DNA from: Diabrotica undecimpunctata
Lineage: Eukaryota; Arthropoda; Insecta; Coleoptera; Chrysomelidae
Direction of reading: 5' to 3'
Assembly (NCBI RefSeq): GCF_040954645.1
Contig: NC_092808.1
Coordinates: forward strand, 16,855,883-16,919,882
Length of the DNA: 64,000 nt
Positions 1-48,805 of the stretch are shown in pieces (the stretch's first letter is position 1; every line of letters starts with the position of its first letter). The translations under genes were made by a program, and so were the position numbers. A model generated the notes under the pieces. The model was given only the letters and a program-made list of their open reading frames with translations, had not been told where the DNA came from and ran no database searches.

Positions 1-134
1 GTAAATACACATACTCACATAGATATAACAAAGTAGTTTTTAAACTCATTTGTTTCAAGATGCGTTCTTTGTAAGATCAACACTGGTCAAATAAAATAAA
101 TTCTTAACTACAATATTTCTTCAACATCAAACTA

Positions 135-345
135 TACCTTAAATGATTGAAAGATTAATTAATCGGCGTCTTTTATGATCAACCAATATAGAAGTTTTGG
201 TTCCCGGCATATGTTGGAAGAGAAAACACTCTACCACATGTTCTATCTGCTCATTCCAAGTCAGCCTTGAGTTTAATATTAGTCCAAGTATACTTTACTT
301 CATTCGCCAGATTTAGAAGTGTGCCATTTAGGTTTAGTGGATCCG
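135..345 (-). pseudogene. LINE reverse transcriptase fragment (jockey/R1-like)
   Basis: On the minus strand, two frames give NGTLLNLANEVKY, then after a frameshift GLILNSRLTWNEQIEHVVE, matching the region downstream of the catalytic palm in jockey/R1-type RTs (VKYLGVILDSKLTW...). It is broken by a frameshift and stops, with no boundaries visible. It lies in the intron after ABCC exon 7. Confidence 0.45.
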
Positions 346-37099
<36,754 letters not shown>

Positions 37100-37269
37100 C
37101 TGAAAACAATAACATACAATAAATTTTTCATATTTAACAAAGCCGAACTAAACACACATTAAGAATTTAGTATTCCAAATGGATATTTTTTATTACGGTA
37201 AAAATGTAAGCTTTATTGTTGTGTCAGATTCAGTTACAAAATAAACAGACACACAAATCGTATTTAATA

Positions 37270-39678
37270 GTGGAAAGTCAGGTAAAATGGTCCCCAACAT
37301 ATTTCTCATAATTTTCATAAAGCCGTTCTTTAGCTTTCTTTATTATATTCACTACTACTAGTGCCACTTGTAGCTGTGAGGATGTGCGAAGCATTATAGG
37401 CTAGTTTTAATATAACCTATTAAAACACATGCAATATCGCTAATTTCGTGCTTACAAAAGTTGTGTTTTTAGGCGTTTTAATTAAAGTAGGTAGGTATTT
37501 TTAATGGAGGTATTTTTTCTGTTTATTTCAAATATGTTGGAATTTCTCTAATTATCAAAAGTCACTCATTAACAGTACATTAGTTTTTTTATATTTAATC
37601 AGATTTTGATTTGAGGTAAAATGATCCCTCCTTCTTGAGGCAAAATGACTCCGGAGAATATTTTACCCTTGCTCAGCGTACCAAATAAAGTTTTGAGTTA
37701 TACAGGAATATTTTTTATAATAATCAAATGTAGGTATATCATCTCTACGGATACAATGATTGCTGCTCTTAAGTACTTAAAAAAGGGCCGAAAATCATAA
37801 TGTATTGGTAAGTGAACTAAATGTAGACTACTTTATTCATAAGGGAGATGTCAGAACATTATCGGTATTTTCTTTTAGGCAACATATTATTCGAAAAGCC
37901 TTGGTTGATGGACTACAACATTACCCAAAGAATTGGAGATTTACTTAAAGGAATATGTTTTAGATATAGAAGACCGACTATTCAGCATGACGAATAAAAA
38001 CATTTGTGAAATAGTCTACGAGCTTGCGGAGAGGAACGGTATTAAACATAGTTTTTCTAAAACCAAAGTAAGCTAGAACGGAATGATTTAAAGATTTTCC
38101 ATTATTCAGAGATTTCTTTTAGACCTCCTGAGGCTGCCTCAGTCAGCTTTAATTTTTTTCACTTTAACTGAAATACAAAATAAAAATAACATCAATCCTA
38201 TGAGAATATATAATATGGATGAGTCTGGTATCCAGACGGTCCCTAGCAAGTTGCCAAAATTTTAGCACATAAAGAGTAGAAACATGTTGGTTTCTTAACA
38301 AGCCCTGAAAGGAGAGACCATGTCACCATTGTTCTGTGTGTAAATGCTGCGGGTCAATTGATTCCTCCGGCAATAATATTCCCTCGCAAACGAAGAAATG
38401 AATCAAGGCGTCCCATATAGAACATTTTCTCTTTACAACTAATATGAATACATAAAAACCTTGATTCTGTTCTTAAATCATTCTCAACAACATACACAGT
38501 GCTCAGTGAAAGATAGGGTTCTAATGACGTATTCTAATAAGGAAGTTATTTTCTGGCTTAAAACAAACTCTGGAAAAGTCTTAACTCTGTACAATATAGC
38601 TAGCTTGTTTGGAAAATCGGATCGAACAGCTGCCACATTTAAAAACGGACTTAGTGGATTCGAGACAACATGCATCTGTCCTAACATATTCGAACATATT
38701 CCCAGATTATAAATTTAAACCACCATGTACAACTGATCGACTTATAGTGGAAAATGAAACCGTTGATCTTATTTATGAACCAAGAACGACTTCTCAACAA
38801 AGAGATACTTTTTCACTTCCAAGTTCTTTACCTAAAAGGAAAAGAAAAATACAAAGAGGTACCTCTTCGCTTCCAAGTTCTTTACTTATAAGGAAAAGAA
38901 AAATTCGTAATACAGCTTCATCAGACGAGTGAGAGGAATGGGAACTAAATGGGTGATCTTCAGATGATATCACCTTTTTGGAAACTATTCGGGGGATTAC
39001 CAGAAAATAAAACTTTACCCACTGCAGCTTCAAATCTGAAAGTCGTTGTTACAAACGATAAAGTTGACATTACAAGCTCTGCAATTGGTAATTCAAAACC
39101 GAATACTGTCCGAAGTTAACACTTCAGAACAGAAAGGTGGTGTTAAAAGGAATGAAATTCCATCATCGCTGGAGGATACGATATATGATATATCTGCACT
39201 ACATCAGGCAACTCTTTTGACAAGGAGTCAAGACCTTCGTAAGGATCTTCACCAAAGGAACAAGATTTTTACTACACTCATTTATCTTTTAGTAAAAGAA
39301 AAATAAAAACACCAAAATCAACTTCACAAGCAGCCAGAACAGCTGTAAGCAAAAAAAGAAAGAAAATAAAAGATTTAATGATGATGAAAACTACGTCGCT
39401 TGTATATTTTGCTCGAAATTATTCAGTACATCGCAGGCGAAGGAGATCTGGATTAATTGCATTTTGTGCAATAAATGGTGCCATCTATTGTATGCGGATG
39501 TGACTGGAAAGCAGAAATTGTATCTATATTTGCGATTTGGGTATCAAAGATTTTTTCACAGAAATATATTGTGTAATACTCCTCTTATTGTTTGTTTAAA
39601 TTTTTACTTAATTATTTCGTTTTATATTATTTTTAGCCTGAAAAATTATTGCAGTGACCATTTTGCCTCACTCTCCCC
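37270..39678 (+). mobile_element. Second pogo-PHD type transposon, decayed, beside the ABCC 5' UTR
   Basis: 2409 bp flanked by TA (37268-37269, 39679-39680). Inverted ends are GTGGAAAGTCAGGTAAAATG and CATTTTGCCTCACTCTCCCC (imperfect). A GAGGCAAAATGGTC-like motif repeats at 37279, 37613, 37637 and inverted at 39656, giving the same layout as the element at 23130 but with a different motif. It encodes a relic transposase and lies only 170 bp upstream of the acceptor of the first coding exon of the ABCC gene. Confidence 0.8.
37900..39500 (+). pseudogene. Pogo transposase relic with PHD-like end
   Basis: LPKELEIYLKEYVLDIEDRL and ICEIVYELAERNGIKHSFSK (CENP-B-type HTH), YNMDESGIQTVPSKLPK (first catalytic Asp), ETMSPLFCV.., PAIIFPRKRRNESRRP, then SGKVLTLYNIASLFGKSDRT, ICPNIFEHIP, a Ser/Lys-rich duplicated stretch (SLPSSLPKRKRKIQRGT, SLPSSLLIRKRKIR) and CIFCSKLF...NCILCNKWCHLLYAD, a PHD-like finger (C-x2-C, C-x2-C-x3-W-C-H). 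Many stops and frameshifts. The middle with the second and third Asp is largely lost. Confidence 0.72.
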
Positions 39679-39680
39679 TA

Positions 39681-40329
39681 ACACGTAGACTTATGGTCCC
39701 GTTTCGTAACCAACGCAACGTAGAGAAAATAATAAAAATATATCAACAAGAAACAAAACAAAACTATAATAATAATAAGACTCAGAAGTCATTTGAAACA
39801 AACAGAAACTGCAAAAAAGAAGAAAATAATCTGAAATAAAAAGAGCTTATCGACAGATTGACATACTTTAAGAAATGTGAAGTGATTCCACAGCAGGTTT
39901 ATTTGTTAGTTGATTGGTTATATCGCTATTTAAAAATATATTATATAAAAATATAAACATAAACAAAACATAAATATAAACAAAATTATTGTTTTTATTG
40001 TTTTAGATAACATTTAATATGTGGCACATCGTATGACACTTACTAAAAAAATTTTCACAATAATTATTCACTACTTTTGTCCACTACCGCGAAATTTTTA
40101 TAGTACCTATATACCTATTTATTATTTTTGTAAACCAGCTTACAGAAACCAGTTCCATGCTTAGGTAAAGCAAATGTTGACACAGTTTTTATCTATAAAT
40201 CAATTCATTGATTTTATTTAATAGGAACAGGATTGGATCTAGCAAACATTAGAGTTAAATTAACTTATCGTAATATATAAGTAACCAATTGATGGATTCG
40301 ACCGTTACTTGATGGAAATTCATTTTATG
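39681..40329. other. AT-rich DNA, nothing recognised
   Basis: Short lysine/asparagine frames only, such as 39654-39839, explained by A richness. Confidence 0.6.
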
Positions 40330-40435
40330 TAACAATAAAACACTGAAATTTATTTTAAATCACTACAGCTGTTTCGGCTAATTGCCTTTCTCAAGTGATC
40401 TATTTTTGGCATGCGTTTACACTTTATAGTCTTTA

Positions 40436-41643
40436 ATGAAATATGTTGAGGAGGGGAGAACTGTTTGTCTCAAGTTGGTCATTCAGAATTGTATCTGTGT
40501 TTTTTAATTTATTGATTTCCATAGATTCTAACAATGATAGCTTAAGACCTTTATTTTGAATGTGAAGAATTTTAAATTCGTCATTAAAAGAATGATTATG
40601 ACCTAGAAGGTGAAGTGCGTATGTAGAATCTGTTTTTCTATTATTGAAAGCCCCTTTTATGTTCTGCTATTCGTTTATTAAAATTTCTACCAGTTTGACC
40701 GATGTAAGTTTTTGGGCAGTCACCACATTTAAGTTTGTACACACCACTGTGTAAGTGTTTTTTATTTTGGCTCTTGTTGTTTTTAATATATTTGTCTAGG
40801 TTGTTATTTGTTCTGAAAGCTTGTGTTATTCCTTTCTTTTTTATGTGTTTGGCTATTTTTGTTGATATTTTGCCTGTATATGTAATCGAGCAGAAGGTAC
40901 TGGGTTTTTTCTCTGGTGGTGGAAATACTAAGTTCAGGGCTTTCTTGTGTAGTTTTTGATTTAACATTTTATTAATTGTTTGTTCGTTGTATCCATTGTT
41001 TACTGCTATTTGCTTAATTAAATTTAATTCTCTCTCAAAATTGTATTTTGACATCGGAATTTCTGTTAATCTATGTAAACATTCTATGATAGGCTTCCAG
41101 TTTATGTTGTGTGGGATGGGATGATGAATTATGAAAAGTCGTGTCAGTATGGGTAGGTTTATGAAATATGGAGAAGTCATGTTTGTTTTTAAGTCTGATA
41201 ATTTTTAAATCTAAAAAATTTATGGATTGATTTTGTTCTGTTTCTATTGTAAATTCAATATGACTATGAAGTGAATTAATATACGATAAAAATTGGTACA
41301 GTTGCCTGTTAGTTCCTGTGAAACATACCAGTACGTCGACTACGTATCTCCACCAATATAAAAACTGTTTGAATATGGGATGTTTTGAAATCTTTGTCTC
41401 TAGATGATCCATAAAAATATCTGATAGCAATGGGCTTAGAGGATTGCCTATTATAAGTCCTGCACGGTTATTTGTATATATTTGATTATTAAATTCAAAG
41501 TAGTCCTGGTTTATGCAAACTTCAAGAAGATGTAAAATTTCAGATGTAATGATTGGATTTGTACTATTTTGGTCTAAAAGGTTTTTTACTAGAATAAAAG
41601 TTTCTGTAGGAGGGATACTAGGAAAAAGATTTTTTACGTCAAA
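40436..41643 (-). pseudogene. Penelope RT plus GIY-YIG endonuclease, 5'-truncated, mutated catalytic box
   Basis: In order: FDVKNLFPSIPPTETFILVK (motif A Asp), NRAGLIIGNPLSPLLSDIFM (motif B), WRYVVDVLVCF (motif C), INFLDLKI, HKPTHTDTTFHNSSSHPTQH, then after a frame change near 41100 NLVFPPPEKKPSTFCSITYT, and the endonuclease SGVYKLKCGDCPKTYIGQTG, AEHKRGF. Motif C should read YVDD; here GTA GTC GAC gives Y-V-V-D, removing the first metal-binding Asp. The endonuclease then shifts frame at NNRKTDSTYALHLL. Confidence 0.82.
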
Positions 41644-41654
41644 TAACCGTGTTT

Positions 41655-42166
41655 AGAACACACTAAATTTTCACTTAAATTTACCATAAAAAATTCAATA
41701 GAACTAGTTAATAAAATACAACATTTTCAGTTACCTAACAACTCTAGATTAATTTCATTTGACGTAAAAAATAACACCGGCTTTCAGAACAAATAACAAC
41801 CTAGGCAAATATATTAAAAACAACAAGAGCCAAAATAAAAAACACTTACACAGTGGTGTGTACAAACTTAAATGTGGCGACTGCCTAAAAACTTACATCG
41901 GTCAAACTGGTAGAAATTTTAATAAACGAATAGCAGAACATAAAAAGGCTTTTAATAATAGAAAAACAGATTCTACATACGCACTTCACCTTCTAGCTCA
42001 TAATCATTATTTTAATGACGAATTTAAAATTCTTCACATTCAAAATAAAGGCCTTAAGCTATCATTGTTAGAATCTATGGAAATCAACAAATTAAAAAAC
42101 ACAGATATAATTCTGAATGACCAACTTGAGACAAACATTTCTCCCCTCCTCAACCTATTTCATTAG
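41655..42166 (+). pseudogene. Penelope fragment: RT piece joined to GIY-YIG endonuclease
   Basis: LKFTIKNSIELVNKIQHFQL and LISFDVKNN (RT motif A region) jump to FRTNNNLGKYIKNNKSQNKK, HSGVYKLKCGDCLKTYIGQT, AEHKKAFNNRKTDSTYALHL and the C terminus LETNISPLLNLFH with stop at 42164-42166. Between them most of the RT is deleted. The endonuclease part itself is open for 102 codons. Confidence 0.8.
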
Positions 42167-42344
42167 AGACTTTAAAGTGTAAACGCATGCCAAAAATAGA
42201 TCACTTGAGAAAGGCAACCACCTACGAAATTGTATGAACAAAAAAAAAGTAGATCTAAAATTGGTCTAACACTGTTAGACCATCGTTATGTATTCGAGGA
42301 ACTATGAAGACATGTAGCTCGGGAAATAAGATTTTTTTCGGGAT

Positions 42345-43745
42345 TTAACCCATTAGCGCCGTGCGTTGCTTTAAAGCAACGGCAGACATGCCTGTATTTG
42401 GGAGGAGCTTGAAGTCATAAAACAACCATAAAAGAGATGTGATTTTATCAATTCCATCAACCATAATCGTCCACACTCAATTAGGTACTCGTATTTATTT
42501 GCGGTGTTAAGAACTGTTTGGTTAGTTTGGTACAATGCTAGGCGCTTGTACTACCTATATTTTAAATTTTATCATTTTTCTTCTAGACGAGGTTTTTCGC
42601 TTGCTTAAGCCCTTGATATAATTTATAATGATGAGGTAGATTGCGATATTTTTGTAGAACCTCCAGATACAAATGTAGACACTGACGAGAATTCAGGAGA
42701 CGAAGATGAAGGAGGGTATATAGTGATATAGTACTTAATCAAATCTTTTATAATAAAAATGTATGGCCTTAGTAATGTAATGTTAACACCTTACCATTTT
42801 TAGGCTGGTAGATAACCTTTCATCCCGTCAATTACCTGCTGCCGGAGCAGAAATACGACCAACAAAGAAAGAATTGGTTTGAACGAAGATTCTATACAGA
42901 ATGACTACATTCCTGGCCATAATTTTGAATCTGAAGTGGTAAAAAATTGGATTTCAGAGAGACTTTTTGAGCCTCTAAATCAACCTCAATGGTTGAAGGG
43001 AGCAGACTTTGACAAAAAACGCGCATCAGCATTTCCAAAACTCGACTATTCTAAATATGAACAAATGTCTCCAACGAAAATATTTGAACAATTTGTAAAT
43101 GATGCATTTATCCAACATTAAGTGGACGAAAGTCGTCGCTATGCATTATTTTTTAATTGTCCCGATCCCAAGATATCAGGTGAGGAGATCAGTTTGTTTA
43201 TTACTGTTTTATATATAAGTGGGTATAATCAATTACCATCCAAGCGACATTATTGGAATTATAATGACGATATGAAAAATTATGCAGTATCCAAGGCCAT
43301 GATGGGAAGAGATCGATTTTTACAGATTTGCCGATTTTTGCACTGTTCAGATAATACCAAAATGGCATGGCGTGGAAAATACGACCTGTTATGGACCGGA
43401 AGAACATTTATCTTACGATGAAAGCATGATAAAATACTTTGTCAGACATAGCTGTAAGCAGTTTATTAGAGGAAAGCCAATTAGATTTGGATACAAAATG
43501 TGGTGTGTCAACACAAAAAATGGGTATTTAGTTACCTTTGACTTATACCAAGGAAAAAATCCAAAATCAAATAATGACTGAAAAACTATTTGGAAAAGCT
43601 GCTAGTCCTTTGTTATTAGGTACTATTAGATAATCTGCCAGCCGAGAAAAGCAATCTAAGATACAATATTTATATGAATAATTTGTTTTCTGGAACGGAT
43701 TTAGTTTCATTTTTAGAATTTCGTGGTTATAACGCCATAGGAACC
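42345..43745 (+). mobile_element. piggyBac-like transposon relic, 3' end lost
   Basis: The left end TTAA followed by CCCATTAGCGCCGTGCG (42345 on) is a piggyBac-type terminus with its TTAA target, followed by an internal inverted motif GTTGCTTTAAAGCAAC. Transposase pieces follow: [75 protein letters not shown] and [20 protein letters not shown], and decayed LPAEKSNLRYNIYMNNLF. They match the PGBD2/3-like group. The first catalytic Asp (SYDES) is present; the later ones lie in decayed sequence. Stops at 43119 and elsewhere. Confidence 0.75.
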
Positions 43746-44120
43746 ATTTGCGAAATCCGAGTTCGGCAATGGAGAAGAGAGAATGTTCTGGTTACCTGAT
43801 GAATGTGGTGGGGGAGTATCTGTCCGAGAGAAGGATTATGGTGGAAAAGGACACGATCGTGGACGTGACGGCCGGGGTACCACAGGGATCTGTCTTGGGC
43901 CTGACGCTATGGAACCTGGTATATGACGGGGTTATGCACTGTGAATTACGGAGAGGGTACAACCCCCTTCGCATTCGCGGAGGACCTCGCTGTACTGGTA
44001 GTGGCCCGGGATGAGCCAGATCTCAAATACTGGGTTCGGAACGCAGGCCGCATCGTAAAGAAATAAATGACGCAGCACGGACTGAAACTTGCGGCAGAGA
44101 AAACCCAAACTATCATTCTG
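43746..44120 (+). pseudogene. R1-clade LINE reverse transcriptase fragment
   Basis: SGYLMNVVGEYLSERRIMVE, VTAGVPQGSVLGLTLWNLVY (RT motif B, the GVPQGSVLGPTLWN signature of R1 elements), a frameshift near 43960, then PFAFADDLAVLV (F-A-D-D) and TQHGLKLAAEKTQTIILK. It abuts the piggyBac relic directly. GC-richer than its surroundings, as R1 elements often are. Confidence 0.8.
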
Positions 44121-44127
44121 AAGTGTT

Positions 44128-45315
44128 TATTCCTTTTTGCTTGAGATTTCTATGTCTTGAATTTGTTAATATTAACTTTCAGTCCAATCTTAGAGCTTCT
44201 CCGAATCAGTCGTTGTGCTATACTTGCCAATTCTTTTTCATTTCTTGCAATGAGATCACATCATCAGCGTGCGCTAAGCATTGGTGCTCTTAATAGAAAA
44301 GATTGCCGGACCATTTATCTCACTAACAATTTTTTCTAGAAGTATATTGAATATCAAGGTAAATAACGGGTCTCCTTGACGAACACCTTTTTTCACTTAG
44401 AATTCTTCTGAGACTGTACCATTGTATTTCACAGCACAAATGGTTTTTCTAATTGTCATTTTTACAAATCTTACTATTTTTTCTGGTACTTGGAATTCTT
44501 TTAGCGTTTCTATTAATTTGTTTATGTCTATTGTATCGTAGGCAGCTTTGTAATCAATGACAAGTACTTGTGCTGAAATGTTGTATTCATAGCAATTGAT
44601 CAGGATTTATTTGAGCTAAAAATTTGATCGACTATTGATCTTCCCTTGCGAAAACCTCCTTGGTATTCTCCTAGATTCTTCTCCACATATATTTCTAATC
44701 GTTTTTTAATTAATTAGTATATTACCTCTAACGAGGATATTCCTCTATCTGCCAGTTCTATCTGCTTTTTGTGTATAGGAATTATAATAGACTTGTTCCA
44801 TTTTTGGGACATTTCTTCGGCATCACACACTTCAACTATTAGCTCACAAAGTTGGTTTCGTAAAGTCCTCCATATTTTAAGTTCTCTGCTATATTGCCGT
44901 TCTCCCCGGGGCTTTTTTGATTTTTCATAGCTTTTATTATTTCATAAATTTCTTCTTCATTATAATTTTCTTCGGTAGTCACTCCGTCATTTAGCAGCTC
45001 TATTCTTAAATATTCTGTCCATCTTTCACATATTTGGTCTTCGACCACTATCAGGATTCCCTGCTTTATGTTTTAATATATTTTACCTCTTTGTAGAAAT
45101 TTTTTAATTCGTTTTTCTTGTAATTTTCTTTAATACGCTTTACTTTATCATCCGCATACTTTCTGTGCACTTGGATTTTCTTTACATTTTTTCGTTGTTC
45201 GGCATAACTTTATAGGTCGTCTTGTTTTTGCTCTCGCAAACTTTTGAATCTCAAATTTGACCTTTTTTTAACTCTGTTCTAGATTTTTCATCGAACCAGT
45301 GGTATTTTCCAAATC
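44128..45315 (-). pseudogene. RTE-like LINE relic
   Basis: On the minus strand, in mixed frames: WFDEKSRTELKK near 45300, VEDQICERWTEYLRIELLND and EEIYEIIKAMKNQKSPGENG (the K-x-x-K-S-P-G-x-D-x-I thumb/finger motif), YKAAYDTIDINK-like at about 44550, a KKGVRQGDPLFTLIFNILLE-like stretch near 44350-44390, and an end at about 44128. RT order is correct but heavily disrupted. Confidence 0.65.
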
Positions 45316-46419
45316 TTTTTGTTCTTGGCATGTTGTTCGACGTTGCTTTCTTTATAGTGTTTGTCATTTTCAAGAACTTTTGTTGTATATTACTCACAGC
45401 GTTACTAATATACCTACCCCATTTTTGTGATGCGGGTCTTCAGTGCTATTACCGGAATAATATAATACACAATACACTACAATTCTTTTTAGAAGTTCCT
45501 GACTCTATTTCTGTTATTTTATTTATATATTTACAACCGTCGAAATGCTATACGCTAAATAAATAATAATTCAAAAAGGTAGAAAAAACATAATATCTGG
45601 TTTTATTTCAGAAATATATAGTAACGAATTGCCTCGCACGATTGCATCGCGAATGCAATATTGTGCATTGTTTTATACAAATGATGAACAAAAATGCCTC
45701 CTTTGCGACTATTATAACAGTAACACCAGAAAAACAATTTGGTTATTTTCATTCCAACAGATAGACAAACACGTTAGCATTATCGTCTTTTAGGTGATAT
45801 TATAGTCAATAGAACGGTAAACAATGTTCCTAATTATTTATAGTTACGTAATATTTTATCTTCACGTGCTTATCTTTTGTGTAAGACACTAATCATCAAT
45901 AAAAAGAATTTCAACAGTCACTCCTAATACATTTCACTTACGGTGTGGGTTTGTTGTGTAATAATTATTGGTAATTAAATGTTTTGAAAACAAATATAAA
46001 AAGTTAATTAATAAAAGTGAAATGTGAACTTTAGGGTCACATAAGGGTGATTATTTTTGTCTTAAAGGTGATAAAAGTACAATGACTTGATTTTTGGTTA
46101 CACATTCCTACAAATACATGTTTCTAAATAATTATATTATAGATAAAAGATTTATGAATCGTCAAACGGGCCATGGGAAACTCAATTAAAATTTTAGAAG
46201 AAAATTGGCACTTAGTAGAACCAAATACCACACTATACAAACGAATTTAAAAACATTATACAAAACATTCAACTTCCACAACCCTGAGCTAGACAGTCAA
46301 GTGAGTCGAAAAGAAAAAATTGGGACAGGTGTCATGTCCTCATGCTGTAACTGATTACAATCAAAATATGAACTGACCCAAGAGAATCAACCAAAGAAAA
46401 TAAGATCATTAATTAATTT
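45316..46419. other. AT-rich DNA, nothing recognised
   Basis: No open frame with recognisable protein and no inverted ends. Confidence 0.55.
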
Positions 46420-46424
46420 TGAAA

Positions 46425-46695
46425 TGGATGATATACTGAAGGAAGAAAACATTGTAAGACTAATTAAAGCACAGAAGAATATATGGTACGAACATATATT
46501 TAGGAAAGCGGAAAACGCAGCTCAAAGAAGATTAACAGAGTAAACATCAGAAGGAGAGAGGCCAAAAGGGAGACTCAAGATCCGATGGAAGGACCAAGTT
46601 AACGGAGATTTAAGAACTTTGAAAATAAAGAACTGGGATCAGATTCTACTGGATAGAGCAACTTGGAGGAAAGTGGTTAACAAGGACAGAAATTT
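46425..46695 (+). pseudogene. LINE C-terminal fragment (RTE-like)
   Basis: MDDILKEENIVRLIKAQKNI, WYEHIFRK, a TAA, then ERPKGRLKIRWKDQVNGDLR and NWDQILLDRATWRKVV, the H-V/I-x-R...G-R-P-x-x-R-W-x-D-x-V tail of RTE-like ORFs with one stop. No RT attached. Confidence 0.6.
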
Positions 46696-48029
46696 TCAGG
46701 ATATGTTAGCCGATGTATCGAATGAAAAAAGCATTGGTCTCATCTCCCTCGACAAAAGGATCTGAAAAGTTGAACAGAAAAGCTTGTACAAAAAAATACT
46801 TCTTGATTTATTAAAAATTAAACACTGTTTCCTGAAAGAAACTATTTTGAATTTCTAAACTTACACACATTATATATCGGAAATTAATTAAGTTATGCTT
46901 GTAACCACTGTCCTGCCACTCTGAATACATTAACGGTCCATTAAACAGTGGTTATTATGAAAGCCTTAGAGCTTGGGTCGCCATCCGCTCTATTTAAAAC
47001 AATTATATGGCATCTCAACGAATTTGTCACGTCATTAAAACGATTATTGAAAGTAAATGTGAAATTTTTCAGCATTTGTCATGTTAAAACTTTTAAATCT
47101 TACTAGAAAAGAAAACTAACACACGAGTGTTTACCTGACTTAGTTCCTTTTAATCAAACTTAAAATACGCTTTTAATTATTATACATCTGTTGGTATTTT
47201 TGTATTCGAATGTACACGACGAGAGCAAATGTTTGAATATACTTAACTAATTGATGATACATTAAATTGATTTCCCGCAGTCTTGACGTTTTCACACGTG
47301 TAATTAATCATTCTGTTTGATTATACTAGAATAGAATCAGTTTTAAATACTTTAATCAAACCTATTAGATATGTCTAAAATTGAATCGTAAAAATACACA
47401 CGTCATCAAGCAAATACATCTAGCTTAAAAATATAAAAAATACCAGAAGATTGTAAACAAATCTATAATAAAACTACAACATAAAAAATCGATAGGTATA
47501 TTATAAATCAATTGTAACAAATTCACGGCACTATTACTTTATATTTAGCCTTTAATAGTAATTTTATAAGCGCGCGTAAAACAGATTAAGAAAAAAACTA
47601 AACCAAGAATTAATTTTTTTTCTTAATTGGACCATGGCCAGGGGCGGACTAAGGCCTAGGCACGTGCCTAGGGCCCGTAATTTCTGGGGCCCGAAAATTA
47701 TGTTTTTATTTTTTATAATTACTTATGCCGAATCGTTGTTTGATAAATTCTACAAGTAACGAGCATTCCCGTGCTTATGCATCCACAACCGAAAGTGTCT
47801 ATGTCGATGTGTGTAAATACCATAGAGTCTCGCGCCTATCGAGTTTAAAAAGTCAAACGTAGCTATTTAAATCAGTCTCCTAAACGTTACGTATTGTATT
47901 TTATGTGAGTTTTGATTGAAAATTGTGCAATTAAGACTTAAGTCCTAGCCTTGATTGCAAATAGATTGTTTGGGATTCATAGTTAATACTTTGTAAAATT
48001 CCTAAATATAGAAAACCAATCATCAGTTA

Positions 48030-48638
48030 CTTCGGCTACGTCGGAATCTGGAACGCTACAAACACCCTCAACATTCAAAAATAAAAAGAAGGTAAAAAAT
48101 CCAAAAAGAGGTGATTCTTATATTCAAGCTATCAAGAAATATATCGCTGCAAATTACAAAAGTTGCACCGTTCATCAAAAAATATTTAAAATCTGCAGTT
48201 GCTACTGGATCTTGTGTAAACAAAGGGAAAAGGAGCGTCAGGATCTTCAAGTTAGCGTCTATCTCATCGTGCTTTGGATCTACAAAACCTAGTTCAGGAG
48301 AAAAATGAAAGCTGGAGGAACAACTAAAACCGAAAAAAACTGCCACCGCCGCCAAACGTTCTGCTAACAGCGAAAAGGCAAAATCTGTAAAAACGTGACT
48401 AAGGCTAAAAAAGCACCATCAAAAACAGAGAAAAGCCGGCGAAGGCGAAGAAAGTTAAAAAGAGCTCCTAAAACTGCGTCATTTTCATCTTCAGTTTCGA
48501 CTTCAGCAGAGGCCAAAGTAAAAACACCAACCAAAGCGAAAAAAACAAAGGCATCTAAGCCAAAAACCGCCAAGAGTACCGCAAGTTCACCAAAAGGCTA
48601 GAAAAGCTGCTGCTCCTAAAAAAAGTAATTAGGCTAAT
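48030..48638 (+). pseudogene. Linker histone H1 pseudogene inside the hAT element
   Basis: Across frames: KNKKKVKNPKRG, SYIQAIKKYIAANYK and KVAPFIKKYLKSAVATGS (winged-helix globular domain), IFKLASISS, then a basic tail in repeating Lys/Ala/Pro/Ser (TKAKKAPSKTEK, EAKVKTPTKAKKTKASKPKT) ending ARKAAAPKKSN and TAG. Order and composition match insect histone H1, which packages linker DNA in the nucleus. Frameshifts at about 48165, 48215, 48390 and 48595, and a deletion within the globular domain, disable it. H1 genes normally lack introns, so retrocopy and direct capture look alike here. Confidence 0.75.
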
Positions 48639-48805
48639 TATTATCTTCGAATTATTAAAACAAATGTAAGTTTTTATAAACGTATTACATTATTTAATTA
48701 AAATAATATCTACCACAAAATACCATAAATTGTGATTGACATATTGAGTAAAATAAATTTAATTGAAGATCATTTTTTTCTTTTTTTTAGTACGTAATCT
48801 TTAAA

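Larger units (their letters stand above)
40330..42215. mobile_element. Penelope-like retroelement, two head-to-head partial copies
   Basis: A minus-strand copy (40330-41643) has RT and GIY-YIG. A plus-strand copy (41655-42215) has a short RT piece fused to GIY-YIG. Both end with the same 3' sequence (CACTTGAGAAAGGC in sense), so 40440-40820 and 41790-42205 are inverted repeats. Each of the two RT pieces meets the junction at the same residues, FDVKN. Such head-to-head partial copies are known for Penelope-like elements. Confidence 0.82.

Noticed and set aside
48068..48355. Minus-strand frames over the histone H1 pseudogene
   Set aside because: Antisense of Lys-rich coding sequence gives Phe/Leu-rich open frames; the plus strand carries the H1 motifs.
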